This document shows, piece after piece, positions 7,301 to 13,388 of a DNA stretch of 13,388 nucleotides. Made by a program: the position numbers and the translations under genes. Origin of the DNA: an uncultured Campylobacter sp. Its GTDB lineage: Bacteria > Campylobacterota > Campylobacteria > Campylobacterales > Campylobacteraceae. The first letter of the stretch is position 1. Every line of letters starts with the position of its first letter. The notes beneath the pieces were generated by a model. It was not told the origin of the DNA. It made no database searches and saw only the letters and a program-made list of their open reading frames with translations. Where the stretch lies: contig NZ_CALIMW010000031.1 in assembly GCF_938045405.1 (NCBI RefSeq), positions 1 through 13,388 of the forward strand, in the 5' to 3' direction.

Positions 7301-8077
7301 ATGCCAAAATATAAAATTTACGCGATTTTAGCGCTGCTTATTATGACGGTCGCTTTTACCATCCCTACGCTAGGATTTTTCAAAGTCCAAGGCAAAATCG
7401 TATCGGGGCAGGTTAGCAGCGTCTCGCAGCTGCCCGCATACTCCGCACCGATATGGAATTTTTATACAAAAGCATCGTATAAAAATCACCTAATTCCTAG
7501 TGATGTTAAAAATGATCTAGGCGCGATGCTGGAGCATAAATTTGAAGTGGGCGTACCTAGCATACCGGTGTGGAAAATTTCACTTGAAGCGCCGAACTAT
7601 CCAAAAGAGGCTTTCCCCGATGGAATTCCACTTTACGTCCACGTAGACGGCTTTAGCGGCGATATCAGCGAGATGAACACCCTAAATCACTATATCGGCA
7701 TGTATCCCGTCTGGCGCGGCGGCACGCTCGAGCACTCGCTATCGCCATATTATCTCATAATTGCGACGATAGGAATGCTCGCGTTTTTATACTACGACGG
7801 CAAGGGGCAGACTCTGCTTATGATCTTGCCGATCATTGCGCCGCTTATTTTCATCGGCTGCTACGTGGGTTGGCTCTATTGGTTCGGGCACAATCTGCAG
7901 GATTGGGGAGCGTTTAAAATAAAGCCTTTTATGCCTACGGCGTTCGGCGACGGCAGCGTGGCGCATTTTACTACCCATTCATATCCGGCTCTTGGCTTTT
8001 GGCTGATGCTAGCCCTGTCGCTGCTATCGGCGTTAGCTCTACTATCTAAGAAAAAATTCCTACGAGAGCATAGATGA
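7301..8077 (+). CDS. nosB: NosB, membrane protein of the epsilonproteobacterial nos cluster
   Basis: 258 residues. Predicted membrane helices at about 5-26, 149-165, 171-195 and 227-248; residues 27-148 form a soluble domain, probably periplasmic, containing LNHYIGMYP (128-136). NosB is found between nosZ and nosD in the Wolinella/Campylobacter cluster and its biochemical role is not established; a part in NosZ maturation or in anchoring the electron transport chain is guesswork. The identification rests on position together with this architecture. Translation starts after a strong AAGGAG, the only strong internal ribosome binding site before a run of overlapping genes. Its stop codon overlaps the nosD start (ATGA at 8074-8077). 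Confidence 0.85.
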   Translation: MPKYKIYAILALLIMTVAFTIPTLGFFKVQGKIVSGQVSSVSQLPAYSAPIWNFYTKASYKNHLIPSDVKNDLGAMLEHKFEVGVPSIPVWKISLEAPNYPKEAFPDGIPLYVHVDGFSGDISEMNTLNHYIGMYPVWRGGTLEHSLSPYYLIIATIGMLAFLYYDGKGQTLLMILPIIAPLIFIGCYVGWLYWFGHNLQDWGAFKIKPFMPTAFGDGSVAHFTTHSYPALGFWLMLALSLLSALALLSKKKFLREHR

Positions 8078-9279
8078 GGCTTTTGCTTCTAGCATTCTCG
8101 CTCGCGCTAAGCTTAGGCGCGGGCGAGCTTCAAGACGCGATCGATAGCGCAAAAGCGGGCGATATTATAGAACTAGCCGCGGGCGAGTACCACGGCAATA
8201 TTTTAATCGATAAACCCCTTACTATCGACGGACTAGACCGCTCCGCCGTGATCATAGGCGATCGCAACGCAACGGTCATCCGCGTCCGCTCTCCGCATGT
8301 TACAATCAAGAATTTAACAATTCAAAACGGAGGCTTCGAACATCTTAGCGAGGATGCGGGCATCAACGTAAGCGACGTAAACAGCGTAATCATAAAAAAT
8401 AATCTCATCAAAGACGTGCTCTACGGCGTCGTGCTAAGCAAGGCAAACGACGTAACGATCGAGGGCAACGAAATTTCAAGCAATACCTACCGCACGAGTT
8501 TTAAAGGCGACGGCATCAAGCTTTGGTATTCCAATGCCAATAAAATTTTAAATAACGACGTCCACAACGTCCGCGACACCGTTTTTTACTTCTCAAACGG
8601 CAATCTCGTTGCGGGCAACAAAGGCCACAGCTGTCGCTATTCGCTGCACTTTATGAACTCCGGGCACAACGTCGTGGAGGATAACTACTACGACGGCAAT
8701 AGCGTGGGATTATTTTTTATGTTTTCAAGCGATAATATCGCCAGACGCAACGTCGTGCGCAATGCAGACGGCGCTTACGGCGTAGGCATAGGTATGAAGG
8801 ATAGCTCAAATTTTACGATCACCAACAATAAAGTCGTCTACAACGCACGCGGATTTTATCTGGATCAATCCCCCTATCAGCCGGGCTCACTTAACGTTTT
8901 TGAAAACAACGATATCGAATACAACAGCATCGGCGTGCAATTCCACGCCACGCAGCTAAAAAGCGTATTTAAAAACAATAAATTTAAAGGCAATATGGAG
9001 ATCGTGCTAAACGATACCCCACAATCCAAGCTCTTGCAAAACGAATGGAGTGGCAACTACTTCGACGATTACGACGGATTTGATCGCGATGGTGACGGCT
9101 ACGGCGACGTTAGCTACAGCTCATACGCCTACGCGGATAGGCTTTGGGCGTATAAACCGAATGTGCGGTTTTTTTACGGCTCCAGCGGGATCGCGCTTTT
9201 AAATTTCATTTCCAAGCTCGCTCCGTTTTCAGAGCCTGAGCTACTGCTAAAAGATCCAAAACCTAGGATGAAGCAATGA
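8074..9279 (+). CDS. nosD: NosD, periplasmic beta-helix copper-site maturation protein
   Basis: 401 residues. A Sec signal peptide (about 1-16) is followed by a right-handed beta-helix of the CASH/pectin-lyase type, seen as repeated rungs such as VTIKNLTIQNGG, SVIIKNNLIKDV, VTIEGNEISSN and NIARRNVVRNADG between about 38 and 310. Near the C-terminus it carries the NosD hallmark NYFDDYDGFDRDGDGYGD (328-345), whose acidic DxDxDG run could bind calcium. NosD works with the NosF ATPase and the NosY membrane protein in assembling or supplying the CuZ centre of NosZ. One sequon (N65, DRNAT) is present. Both ends overlap neighbours by ATGA, with nosB upstream and nosG downstream. Length and motifs look complete. 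Confidence 0.93.
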   Translation: MRLLLLAFSLALSLGAGELQDAIDSAKAGDIIELAAGEYHGNILIDKPLTIDGLDRSAVIIGDRNATVIRVRSPHVTIKNLTIQNGGFEHLSEDAGINVSDVNSVIIKNNLIKDVLYGVVLSKANDVTIEGNEISSNTYRTSFKGDGIKLWYSNANKILNNDVHNVRDTVFYFSNGNLVAGNKGHSCRYSLHFMNSGHNVVEDNYYDGNSVGLFFMFSSDNIARRNVVRNADGAYGVGIGMKDSSNFTITNNKVVYNARGFYLDQSPYQPGSLNVFENNDIEYNSIGVQFHATQLKSVFKNNKFKGNMEIVLNDTPQSKLLQNEWSGNYFDDYDGFDRDGDGYGDVSYSSYAYADRLWAYKPNVRFFYGSSGIALLNFISKLAPFSEPELLLKDPKPRMKQ

Positions 9280-10100
9280 TAAAGAATAGACGCGAAGCGA
9301 TAAAACTACTCGGCGGAGCGCTCGGAGTACTCGGGGCAGCGAACTTATTTGCGGATGAGAATTCCACAAATTCCGTAAATTTTACGGGCGGCGAAGCGCA
9401 GAATTCCGGCGCGTCAAATTCCGTAAATTCTGCGGAGCAAAATTCCGTGCCGAATTCCATAAAACAAAATTCTGCGGAAAATTATAGCGGGGATTCCGCC
9501 TCTTTATATCTGCGTCCGCCAGGAGCGCTGGCGGAGCGCGGCTTCCGCAGTAGCTGTATCAAGTGCGGTCAATGCGTGCAGGTCTGCCCCTATCACAGCA
9601 TCTATCTGCTCGATATTACGCATCTTTTTGACATCGGAACCCCGGTCATCGACGCCAAAGAGCGGGGCTGCTATCTTTGCGGCGCGCTTCCTTGCGTGCT
9701 CGCCTGTCCAAGCGGCGCGCTCAGCCACGAGACGAACGAGCCTAAAAAGGTTGCGATGGGTATCGCCATGATTAAAAATTTAGACGCCTGTTTGGCGTAT
9801 CGCGGACAGACTTTAAAGTCTAGCGATCTGCGCCTAAAGCCCGCCAAGACCGAGCAGGAGCGCGAGCTAAACTCAGCGCTGGCGGCGAAAGAGGGCAAGG
9901 TCTGTGATCTATGCGCGTCGCTGTGCCCTTACCCGCAGCCGCTTGATGCCATTGCGATGATAGAAGCGAATGATCATTTCGCTCCGCAGATCCGCAGCGC
10001 TTGCGTCGGATGCGGTGCGTGCGCAGAGCTCTGCCCGGCGCGTATCATCGAGATAATCCCGCGGGCGGATTACAAATCAATCTATGAAGGAAAACAATGA
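9276..10100 (+). CDS. nosG: NosG, Tat-exported polyferredoxin of the NapG type
   Basis: 274 residues. A twin-arginine signal (RREAIKLLGG, residues 5-14; cleavage near LFA-DEN) points to export in folded form. Four 4Fe-4S cluster motifs follow: C94/C97/C100/C104, C132/C135/C140/C144, a third set with C210/C213/C217 plus probably C172, and C243/C246/C249/C253. In NapG, the nitrate reductase homologue, these clusters move electrons from the quinol-oxidising NapH; NosG should do the same with NosH. Two oddities: residues 28-75 form an Asn/Ser-rich linker encoded by AATTCCGT-like repeats, and the third cluster has about 30 extra residues between ACLAYRG and CDLC compared with the compact NapG arrangement. 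One sequon (D27-E-N-S-T) sits at the mature N-terminus. Starts and ends in ATGA overlaps. Confidence 0.93.
   Translation: MIKNRREAIKLLGGALGVLGAANLFADENSTNSVNFTGGEAQNSGASNSVNSAEQNSVPNSIKQNSAENYSGDSASLYLRPPGALAERGFRSSCIKCGQCVQVCPYHSIYLLDITHLFDIGTPVIDAKERGCYLCGALPCVLACPSGALSHETNEPKKVAMGIAMIKNLDACLAYRGQTLKSSDLRLKPAKTEQERELNSALAAKEGKVCDLCASLCPYPQPLDAIAMIEANDHFAPQIRSACVGCGACAELCPARIIEIIPRADYKSIYEGKQ
9359..9475 (+). repeat. Cluster of eight AATTCY repeats in the nosG linker
   Basis: Within about 117 bases the words GAATTCC, AAATTCCGT, GAATTCCGG, AAATTCCGT, AAATTCTGC, AATTCCGTG, GAATTCC and AAATTCTGC occur at irregular spacing, in-frame and mostly encoding Asn-Ser. They build a flexible linker between the Tat signal and the first iron-sulfur cluster. 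Confidence 0.8.
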
Positions 10101-10714
10101 AAAACTCTATTAAATTCCGCCTCTGCTCGCTAGCTGCGGCGCTTTTGCTGTGCGGCTGCGGAGATGACGGCGATTCAAGCTCTGCCGCCGCAAATTCTGC
10201 AGGGCAAAATTCTGCGGATCAGAATTCCGCGAGTGTAAATTCCGCATCGCAGAGCGTGGAACAAAATCATACTGCAAAGCCTCGCATCAGCGTTAAAAGC
10301 GGCGAAGCGCCCAAGAAGGACGATAAGTTCGTAAGCTACGATTTTTACGGCGAACGAAAGGTAAATTTTAATCTAAACGGCGACGTGAATGAAACGACCA
10401 AAAATATCGTGGCGTATTCAAGCATCAAAAACCAATACGAAAAGCTAAATTTCGACCTTATGAAAAAGCGCCTTGGGCATGATTTTATCCTGCGCTGCTC
10501 GGCGTGCCACGACGACTACGCCAACGGCATCATCGGTCCGTCGCTTCTGGATAAAACCGACGCGCAGATCGTGGATATGATTAAAAAGTATAAATTCAAA
10601 GAAAAGCCTAATCCTCTTATGGTGCAGCTCGTAAACGGCATGAGCGAGCAGCAGATAGAGACGATGGCGAAAGAAATTTACGAGTTCAACAAACAATTTA
10701 AGGAGCAGAAATGA
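10097..10714 (+). CDS. nosC1: NosC1, monohaem cytochrome c, probable lipoprotein
   Basis: 205 residues. The N-terminus has a signal segment and a possible lipobox LLCGC with C21 as the lipidated residue, so it is probably tethered to a membrane. A repeat-derived linker (about 26-58) rich in Ala, Asn and Ser follows. The C-terminal half is a small class I-like cytochrome c with one haem site CSACH (134-138), GPSL shortly after it, and candidate axial methionines M175 and M182. In the Wolinella model NosC1 and NosC2 carry electrons from the NosGH module to NosZ. Two sequons are present (N57 in EQNHT, N98 in DVNET). ATGA overlaps link it to nosG and nosC2, so its amount is probably coupled to both. 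Confidence 0.9.
   Translation: MKNSIKFRLCSLAAALLLCGCGDDGDSSSAAANSAGQNSADQNSASVNSASQSVEQNHTAKPRISVKSGEAPKKDDKFVSYDFYGERKVNFNLNGDVNETTKNIVAYSSIKNQYEKLNFDLMKKRLGHDFILRCSACHDDYANGIIGPSLLDKTDAQIVDMIKKYKFKEKPNPLMVQLVNGMSEQQIETMAKEIYEFNKQFKEQK
10192..10245 (+). repeat. Four AATTCYGC repeats in the nosC1 linker
   Basis: AAATTCTGC (10192-10200), AAAATTCTGCGG (10206-10217), GAATTCCGC (10222-10230) and AAATTCCGC (10237-10245) encode Asn-Ser-Ala units just after the probable lipidation site. The same words appear in the nosG linker. Confidence 0.8.
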
Positions 10715-11157
10715 AACCGGGCAAAATTTTAGCTTTGATTTTGGGTGTAGCACTGATCGCGCTGATGATCTTTATGGCTAGTTCGGACGATTCTAGCGCG
10801 CCGCAGCAAGAAGTCAAGCCGCAGGTGCAAGCAAAGCCTGCGCCGCAGAGCAAAAGCGTCGATCTCATCGACGATAAGGACGTAAAAAATATTAAAATTT
10901 TAGAGCAAAGCGTCAAAGAGCGCGATTTTAAGGTTAGTAGCTCCTATCTGGTAAGCTGCGCGCCCTGCCACGGCGATGACGGACGCGGCAAGATCGCTCC
11001 GCCGATCGGAGGCAAGAGCAAGGATCAAATTTTAGCAAGCCTCAAAGATTATAAAGCGGGTAAGATCAAAAACAGCCTGATGAGCGGACTACTAACCAAC
11101 GTAAGCGACGAGAGCCTAGATAAGCTCGCGGATGAAATTTCAAAATTTAAAGAGTAG
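10711..11157 (+). CDS. nosC2: NosC2, membrane-anchored monohaem cytochrome c
   Basis: 148 residues. A single N-terminal hydrophobic helix (about 5-23) without a lipobox acts as a membrane anchor. It is followed by a Gln/Pro/Lys-rich linker (about 30-48) and a cytochrome c domain with CAPCH (83-87), APPIGG at 96-101 and the likely axial M124 (NSLMSG). It resembles NosC1 in layout but lacks the AATTC repeats. It is the second small cytochrome of the nos electron chain. Its start overlaps the nosC1 stop by ATGA; its own stop lies 3 bases before the TTG of nosH in the same frame. Confidence 0.9.
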   Translation: MKPGKILALILGVALIALMIFMASSDDSSAPQQEVKPQVQAKPAPQSKSVDLIDDKDVKNIKILEQSVKERDFKVSSSYLVSCAPCHGDDGRGKIAPPIGGKSKDQILASLKDYKAGKIKNSLMSGLLTNVSDESLDKLADEISKFKE

Positions 11158-11160
11158 CTC

Positions 11161-12063
11161 TTGAATAAATATAATTCGCGATGCACGATCAAGAACACGA
11201 GCTTTTTCTCGACCTTCGCGCTTAAAAATAAAAGTGGCAAATGGCGTCCCAGCATTCGGGCTCTGCGCTACGCTACGGTATTTTTAGTGCATCTACTTTT
11301 CGTGCTTTCCTTTCGCGCGGATATTCAAATTTTAGAAGGCGATATCAGCGGCTCGCGGATTCTTGGCTTTCACCTAGCAGATCCTTTCGCGACTCTTGAG
11401 GTGATCGCCGCGCACAAGGATCTACCGATAAATCTACTCATCGGCTCGGGCACCATTTTGCTGTTTTATTTCATCGCGGGCGGCAAGGCGTTTTGCTCGT
11501 GGATCTGTCCTTACGGAGCGCTTAGTGAGATCGGCGAAAAGCTGCATAATACGCTAATTTCAAAGCACGTCATCAAGGAGCGCTCATTGCCTCGCGGTAT
11601 GCGATATGCGATCTGGGCGGTGTTTTTGCTGCTAAGCGCGATTACGGATCTGCTCGTTTTTGAAATTTTTAACGTCGTGGGAATTTTATCGCGCCTCATC
11701 ATCTACGGCTTCTCGCTGGCGGGGCTTTGGATCGTTTTTGTATTTTTGCTCGAAGTGTTTTTTAGCAGGCGAGCGTGGTGCACTCATCTATGCCCGCTAG
11801 GCAGCACCTATTCGCTTGCGGCGAAAGCGAGCCTTAGCAAGATTACTTGGGATAAAAGCAGGTGCGATCACTGCGGCGTTTGCCAAGACGTCTGCTTCGT
11901 CTCGCACGTGCTAGACATCACTAAAAAAAAGGCGTCCGAAAACCTGGGCGATAAGAGCAAATTTATGCTAAAAGGGATCGACTGCACGCTATGCGGACGC
12001 TGTATCGACGTGTGTCATCAAGACGCACTCAGTATCGGCAATAAGCTAAAAGATATGATCTAA
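11161..12063 (+). CDS. nosH: NosH, membrane quinol-oxidising iron-sulfur protein of the NapH type
   Basis: 300 residues with four predicted helices (about 35-51, 88-107, 146-172, 178-200). Two CxxxCP motifs, C112-C116 (CSWICPYGA) and C207-C211 (CTHLCPLGS), lie at helix ends as in NapH. Two cytoplasmic-type 4Fe-4S motifs follow: C235/C238/C241/C245 and C275/C278/C281/C285. In both, the usual Pro after the last Cys is replaced (VCF and VCH). NapH oxidises menaquinol with NapG; NosH should feed NosG in the same way. The start is TTG at 11161: the nosC2 stop is in the same frame three bases upstream, and no in-frame ATG occurs before the membrane helices. The weak start suggests lower output or coupling to nosC2. 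Confidence 0.9.
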   Translation: MNKYNSRCTIKNTSFFSTFALKNKSGKWRPSIRALRYATVFLVHLLFVLSFRADIQILEGDISGSRILGFHLADPFATLEVIAAHKDLPINLLIGSGTILLFYFIAGGKAFCSWICPYGALSEIGEKLHNTLISKHVIKERSLPRGMRYAIWAVFLLLSAITDLLVFEIFNVVGILSRLIIYGFSLAGLWIVFVFLLEVFFSRRAWCTHLCPLGSTYSLAAKASLSKITWDKSRCDHCGVCQDVCFVSHVLDITKKKASENLGDKSKFMLKGIDCTLCGRCIDVCHQDALSIGNKLKDMI

Positions 12064-12071
12064 GGAAGCCT

Positions 12072-12710
12072 ATGATAGAGATTAAAAACGTAAGCAAGAA
12101 ATTCGGAGATCAATTCGTTTTAAAAGATATCGATCTAAATATCGCGGACGGCGAGCAAGTGCTTTTCGTCGGGCAAAACGGCGCAGGCAAAAGCTCGCTG
12201 ATGCGGACGATTTTAGGCGAATACATACCCACAAGCGGCAGCGTCGCTATCGACGGATTTGATTCGTTTAAACAGCGTAGCCGCGCACTACGCGGTATCA
12301 GCTTCGTGCCGCAAACCCCGCCGCCGCTTAAGCTGAGCCTAAATGAGCTCATCTACTTCGCCGAGCGCACAGCCGACGCAAGCAGAGCGGATATAGTAAA
12401 ATTTTGCGACGAAATGGAGCTTGATCTGAGTTCAAATTTAAACAAACCATTTCATAAGCTATCGGGCGGTATGAAACAGAAATTTTTAATTGCGCTAGCA
12501 TTCGGCAGAGCTAGCAAGGCGATGATTTTCGACGAACCGACCGCCAATCTCGATCCGAGCGCGCGCGAGCGTTTTAAGACGCTTTTGCACAACCACGCAA
12601 AAGATAAGAGCTTGATCTTTATCTCGCATAGGCTCGAGGAAGTGGGAGGACTGGTAAAAAGAATGATTTCAATGGATCTAGGGAGGATCGTAGATGACAA
12701 AAATGTTTAG
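12072..12710 (+). CDS. nosF: NosF, ABC-type ATPase for copper-site assembly
   Basis: 212 residues, cytoplasmic, shorter than the roughly 300-residue NosF of many denitrifiers but complete in motifs. Walker A GQNGAGKS (34-41), Q-loop Q81, signature LSGGM (130-134), Walker B MIFDEP (151-156) with catalytic E155, and switch H186 are all present. NosF is expected to pair with the membrane protein NosY and periplasmic NosD, powering export of something needed for the CuZ centre (often suggested to be sulfur). NosY is not in this window and may lie further downstream. AGGAAG precedes the ATG. The 3' end overlaps nosL by 17 bases. Confidence 0.93.
   Translation: MIEIKNVSKKFGDQFVLKDIDLNIADGEQVLFVGQNGAGKSSLMRTILGEYIPTSGSVAIDGFDSFKQRSRALRGISFVPQTPPPLKLSLNELIYFAERTADASRADIVKFCDEMELDLSSNLNKPFHKLSGGMKQKFLIALAFGRASKAMIFDEPTANLDPSARERFKTLLHNHAKDKSLIFISHRLEEVGGLVKRMISMDLGRIVDDKNV
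12682..12686 (+). promoter_or_regulatory. Ribosome binding site of nosL inside nosF
   Basis: GGAGG seven bases before the ATG at 12694, inside the last codons of nosF. It selects this ATG over the one nine bases further on (12703) and shows that the 17-base overlap is a real gene junction. Confidence 0.7.
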
Positions 12711-13388
12711 AGCTTTACTTTGTGCACTTGTTGCGCTTACATTTTTAGGCTGCGGCGATGAGAAAGACTACGGCAATGTTCACTACGACAGAGACGTATG
12801 CGAGCACTGCCAGATGGCGATCAGCGACAACCGCTTCAGCGTCGATGTACGCGTGGACGGCAAAAACCACTACTTTGACGACATCGGCTGCTTGGTGGAT
12901 TTTATGGTTACCAACGACAAACTAAACTGGCTGAAGGACGCCAAAATTTACATCAATGACGCTAGCGGCAACGGCGAGTTTATCGACGCACGCACGGCGC
13001 ATTTTTACAAGGGCTTTAAAACCCCTATGTCGTTCGGCTGGGGCGCGTTTAAAAACAAGCAAGAGGGCAAGCAAGACTTCAGCTTCGATCAAGTAGTCGC
13101 GGCGCTTAAAGCAGGCGGCGGCTCGCACGGCATGGGAATGGGCGATATGGGTCGCGATGCGCACGGCGATCTGGGAAGTATGCATGGCGATATGGACGGC
13201 ATGAAAGACCCTCACTCCGCAGAGCACGGCATGAGCGAGCCGAAGCACGATATGAGCGGTATGGGGCATACTCACGGCTCAGATCATGGCATGGGCGGCG
13301 ATGCGGGTAGCACGGCGCACTCTCAAGGCTCGCCGCACGATATGGGGCAGATGCACGAGGGCAACGGCACTGCGCACGATATGCATTC
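12694..13388 (+). CDS. nosL: NosL copper lipoprotein with a Met/His-rich tail (3' end beyond window)
   Basis: 231 complete codons, with the stop outside the window. A lipoprotein signal (FLGC, C20 lipidated) leads to a NosL domain of about 25-140. It carries the conserved CEHCQMAIS (36-44), in which Cys and Met residues bind Cu(I), and DDIGCLVDFM (62-71). NosL is the copper chaperone that delivers Cu to NosZ. The unusual part is residues 144-231 and onward: low-complexity, Gly/Asp-rich, with 14 His and 13 Met in 88 residues, in units such as HGMGMGDM, GSMHGDMDGM and MSGMGHTHG. Such tails commonly bind copper. One sequon (EGNGT, N224) lies in it. The gene follows nosF directly, where many clusters have nosY first. 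Confidence 0.93.
   Translation, partial: MTKMFRALLCALVALTFLGCGDEKDYGNVHYDRDVCEHCQMAISDNRFSVDVRVDGKNHYFDDIGCLVDFMVTNDKLNWLKDAKIYINDASGNGEFIDARTAHFYKGFKTPMSFGWGAFKNKQEGKQDFSFDQVVAALKAGGGSHGMGMGDMGRDAHGDLGSMHGDMDGMKDPHSAEHGMSEPKHDMSGMGHTHGSDHGMGGDAGSTAHSQGSPHDMGQMHEGNGTAHDMH

Noticed and set aside
9263..9460. Minus-strand open frame with repeated EF/PEF units opposite the start of nosG
   Set aside because: The repeats are the complement of the AATTCCGT words in the nosG linker, and nosG itself has clear iron-sulfur motifs.
12922..13275. Minus-strand open frame rich in His and Ala opposite nosL
   Set aside because: It is the complement of the Met/His repeat tail of nosL. It has no ribosome binding site and its low-complexity content follows from the repeat.

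Overview
The window reads as an epsilonproteobacterial chromosome segment, most likely from a Campylobacter with moderate G+C content. The oral or gut species with mid-40s % G+C, such as the C. gracilis/showae/rectus/curvus group, are plausible, but the species is a guess. The evidence is the Wolinella/Campylobacter-type nitrous oxide reductase cluster: a Sec-exported NosZ with a fused C-terminal haem c domain, accompanied by NosB, NosG, NosH and two small cytochromes c, with no NosR visible.

Left part (1-3198, minus strand). A dicarboxylate transporter of the DcuA/DcuB family (1531-3198) carries an unusual insertion of about 95 residues and ends in a clear hairpin terminator (1497-1521). Downstream, from its own promoter, lies larA (71-1321), a nickel-pincer racemase of the lactate racemase family with all key residues present. 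The window edge cuts into the next gene, whose first 22 codons (1-68, TTG start) match the N-terminus of LarC, the nickel insertion protein.

Middle (3199-3496). An A+T-rich intergenic region separates the minus-strand dcu gene from the plus-strand nos operon. It holds a good promoter for dcu, and candidate but unproven promoter and operator elements for nos.

Right part (3497-13388, plus strand). One compact operon: a periplasmic propeller-like protein resembling NapL, then nosZ, nosB, nosD, nosG, nosC1, nosC2, nosH, nosF and nosL (cut by the window edge). A stable GNRA-loop hairpin sits between nosZ and nosB. From nosB to nosC2 every junction is a 4-base ATGA overlap. Working model: NosH (membrane) and NosG (periplasmic iron-sulfur protein) pass menaquinol electrons to the anchored cytochromes NosC1 and NosC2, and these to the haem domain of NosZ. 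NosD with the ATPase NosF (its membrane partner NosY is not in the window) and the copper lipoprotein NosL mature the copper site in the periplasm.

The most unusual features are: a Met/His-rich tail on NosL; a family of AATTCCGC-like repeats that build Asn-Ser-rich linkers in at least three exported proteins; a set of bacterial N-glycosylation sequons, several of them in those linkers; and the Dcu insertion. I see no mobile element, CRISPR array, tRNA or rRNA in the window.
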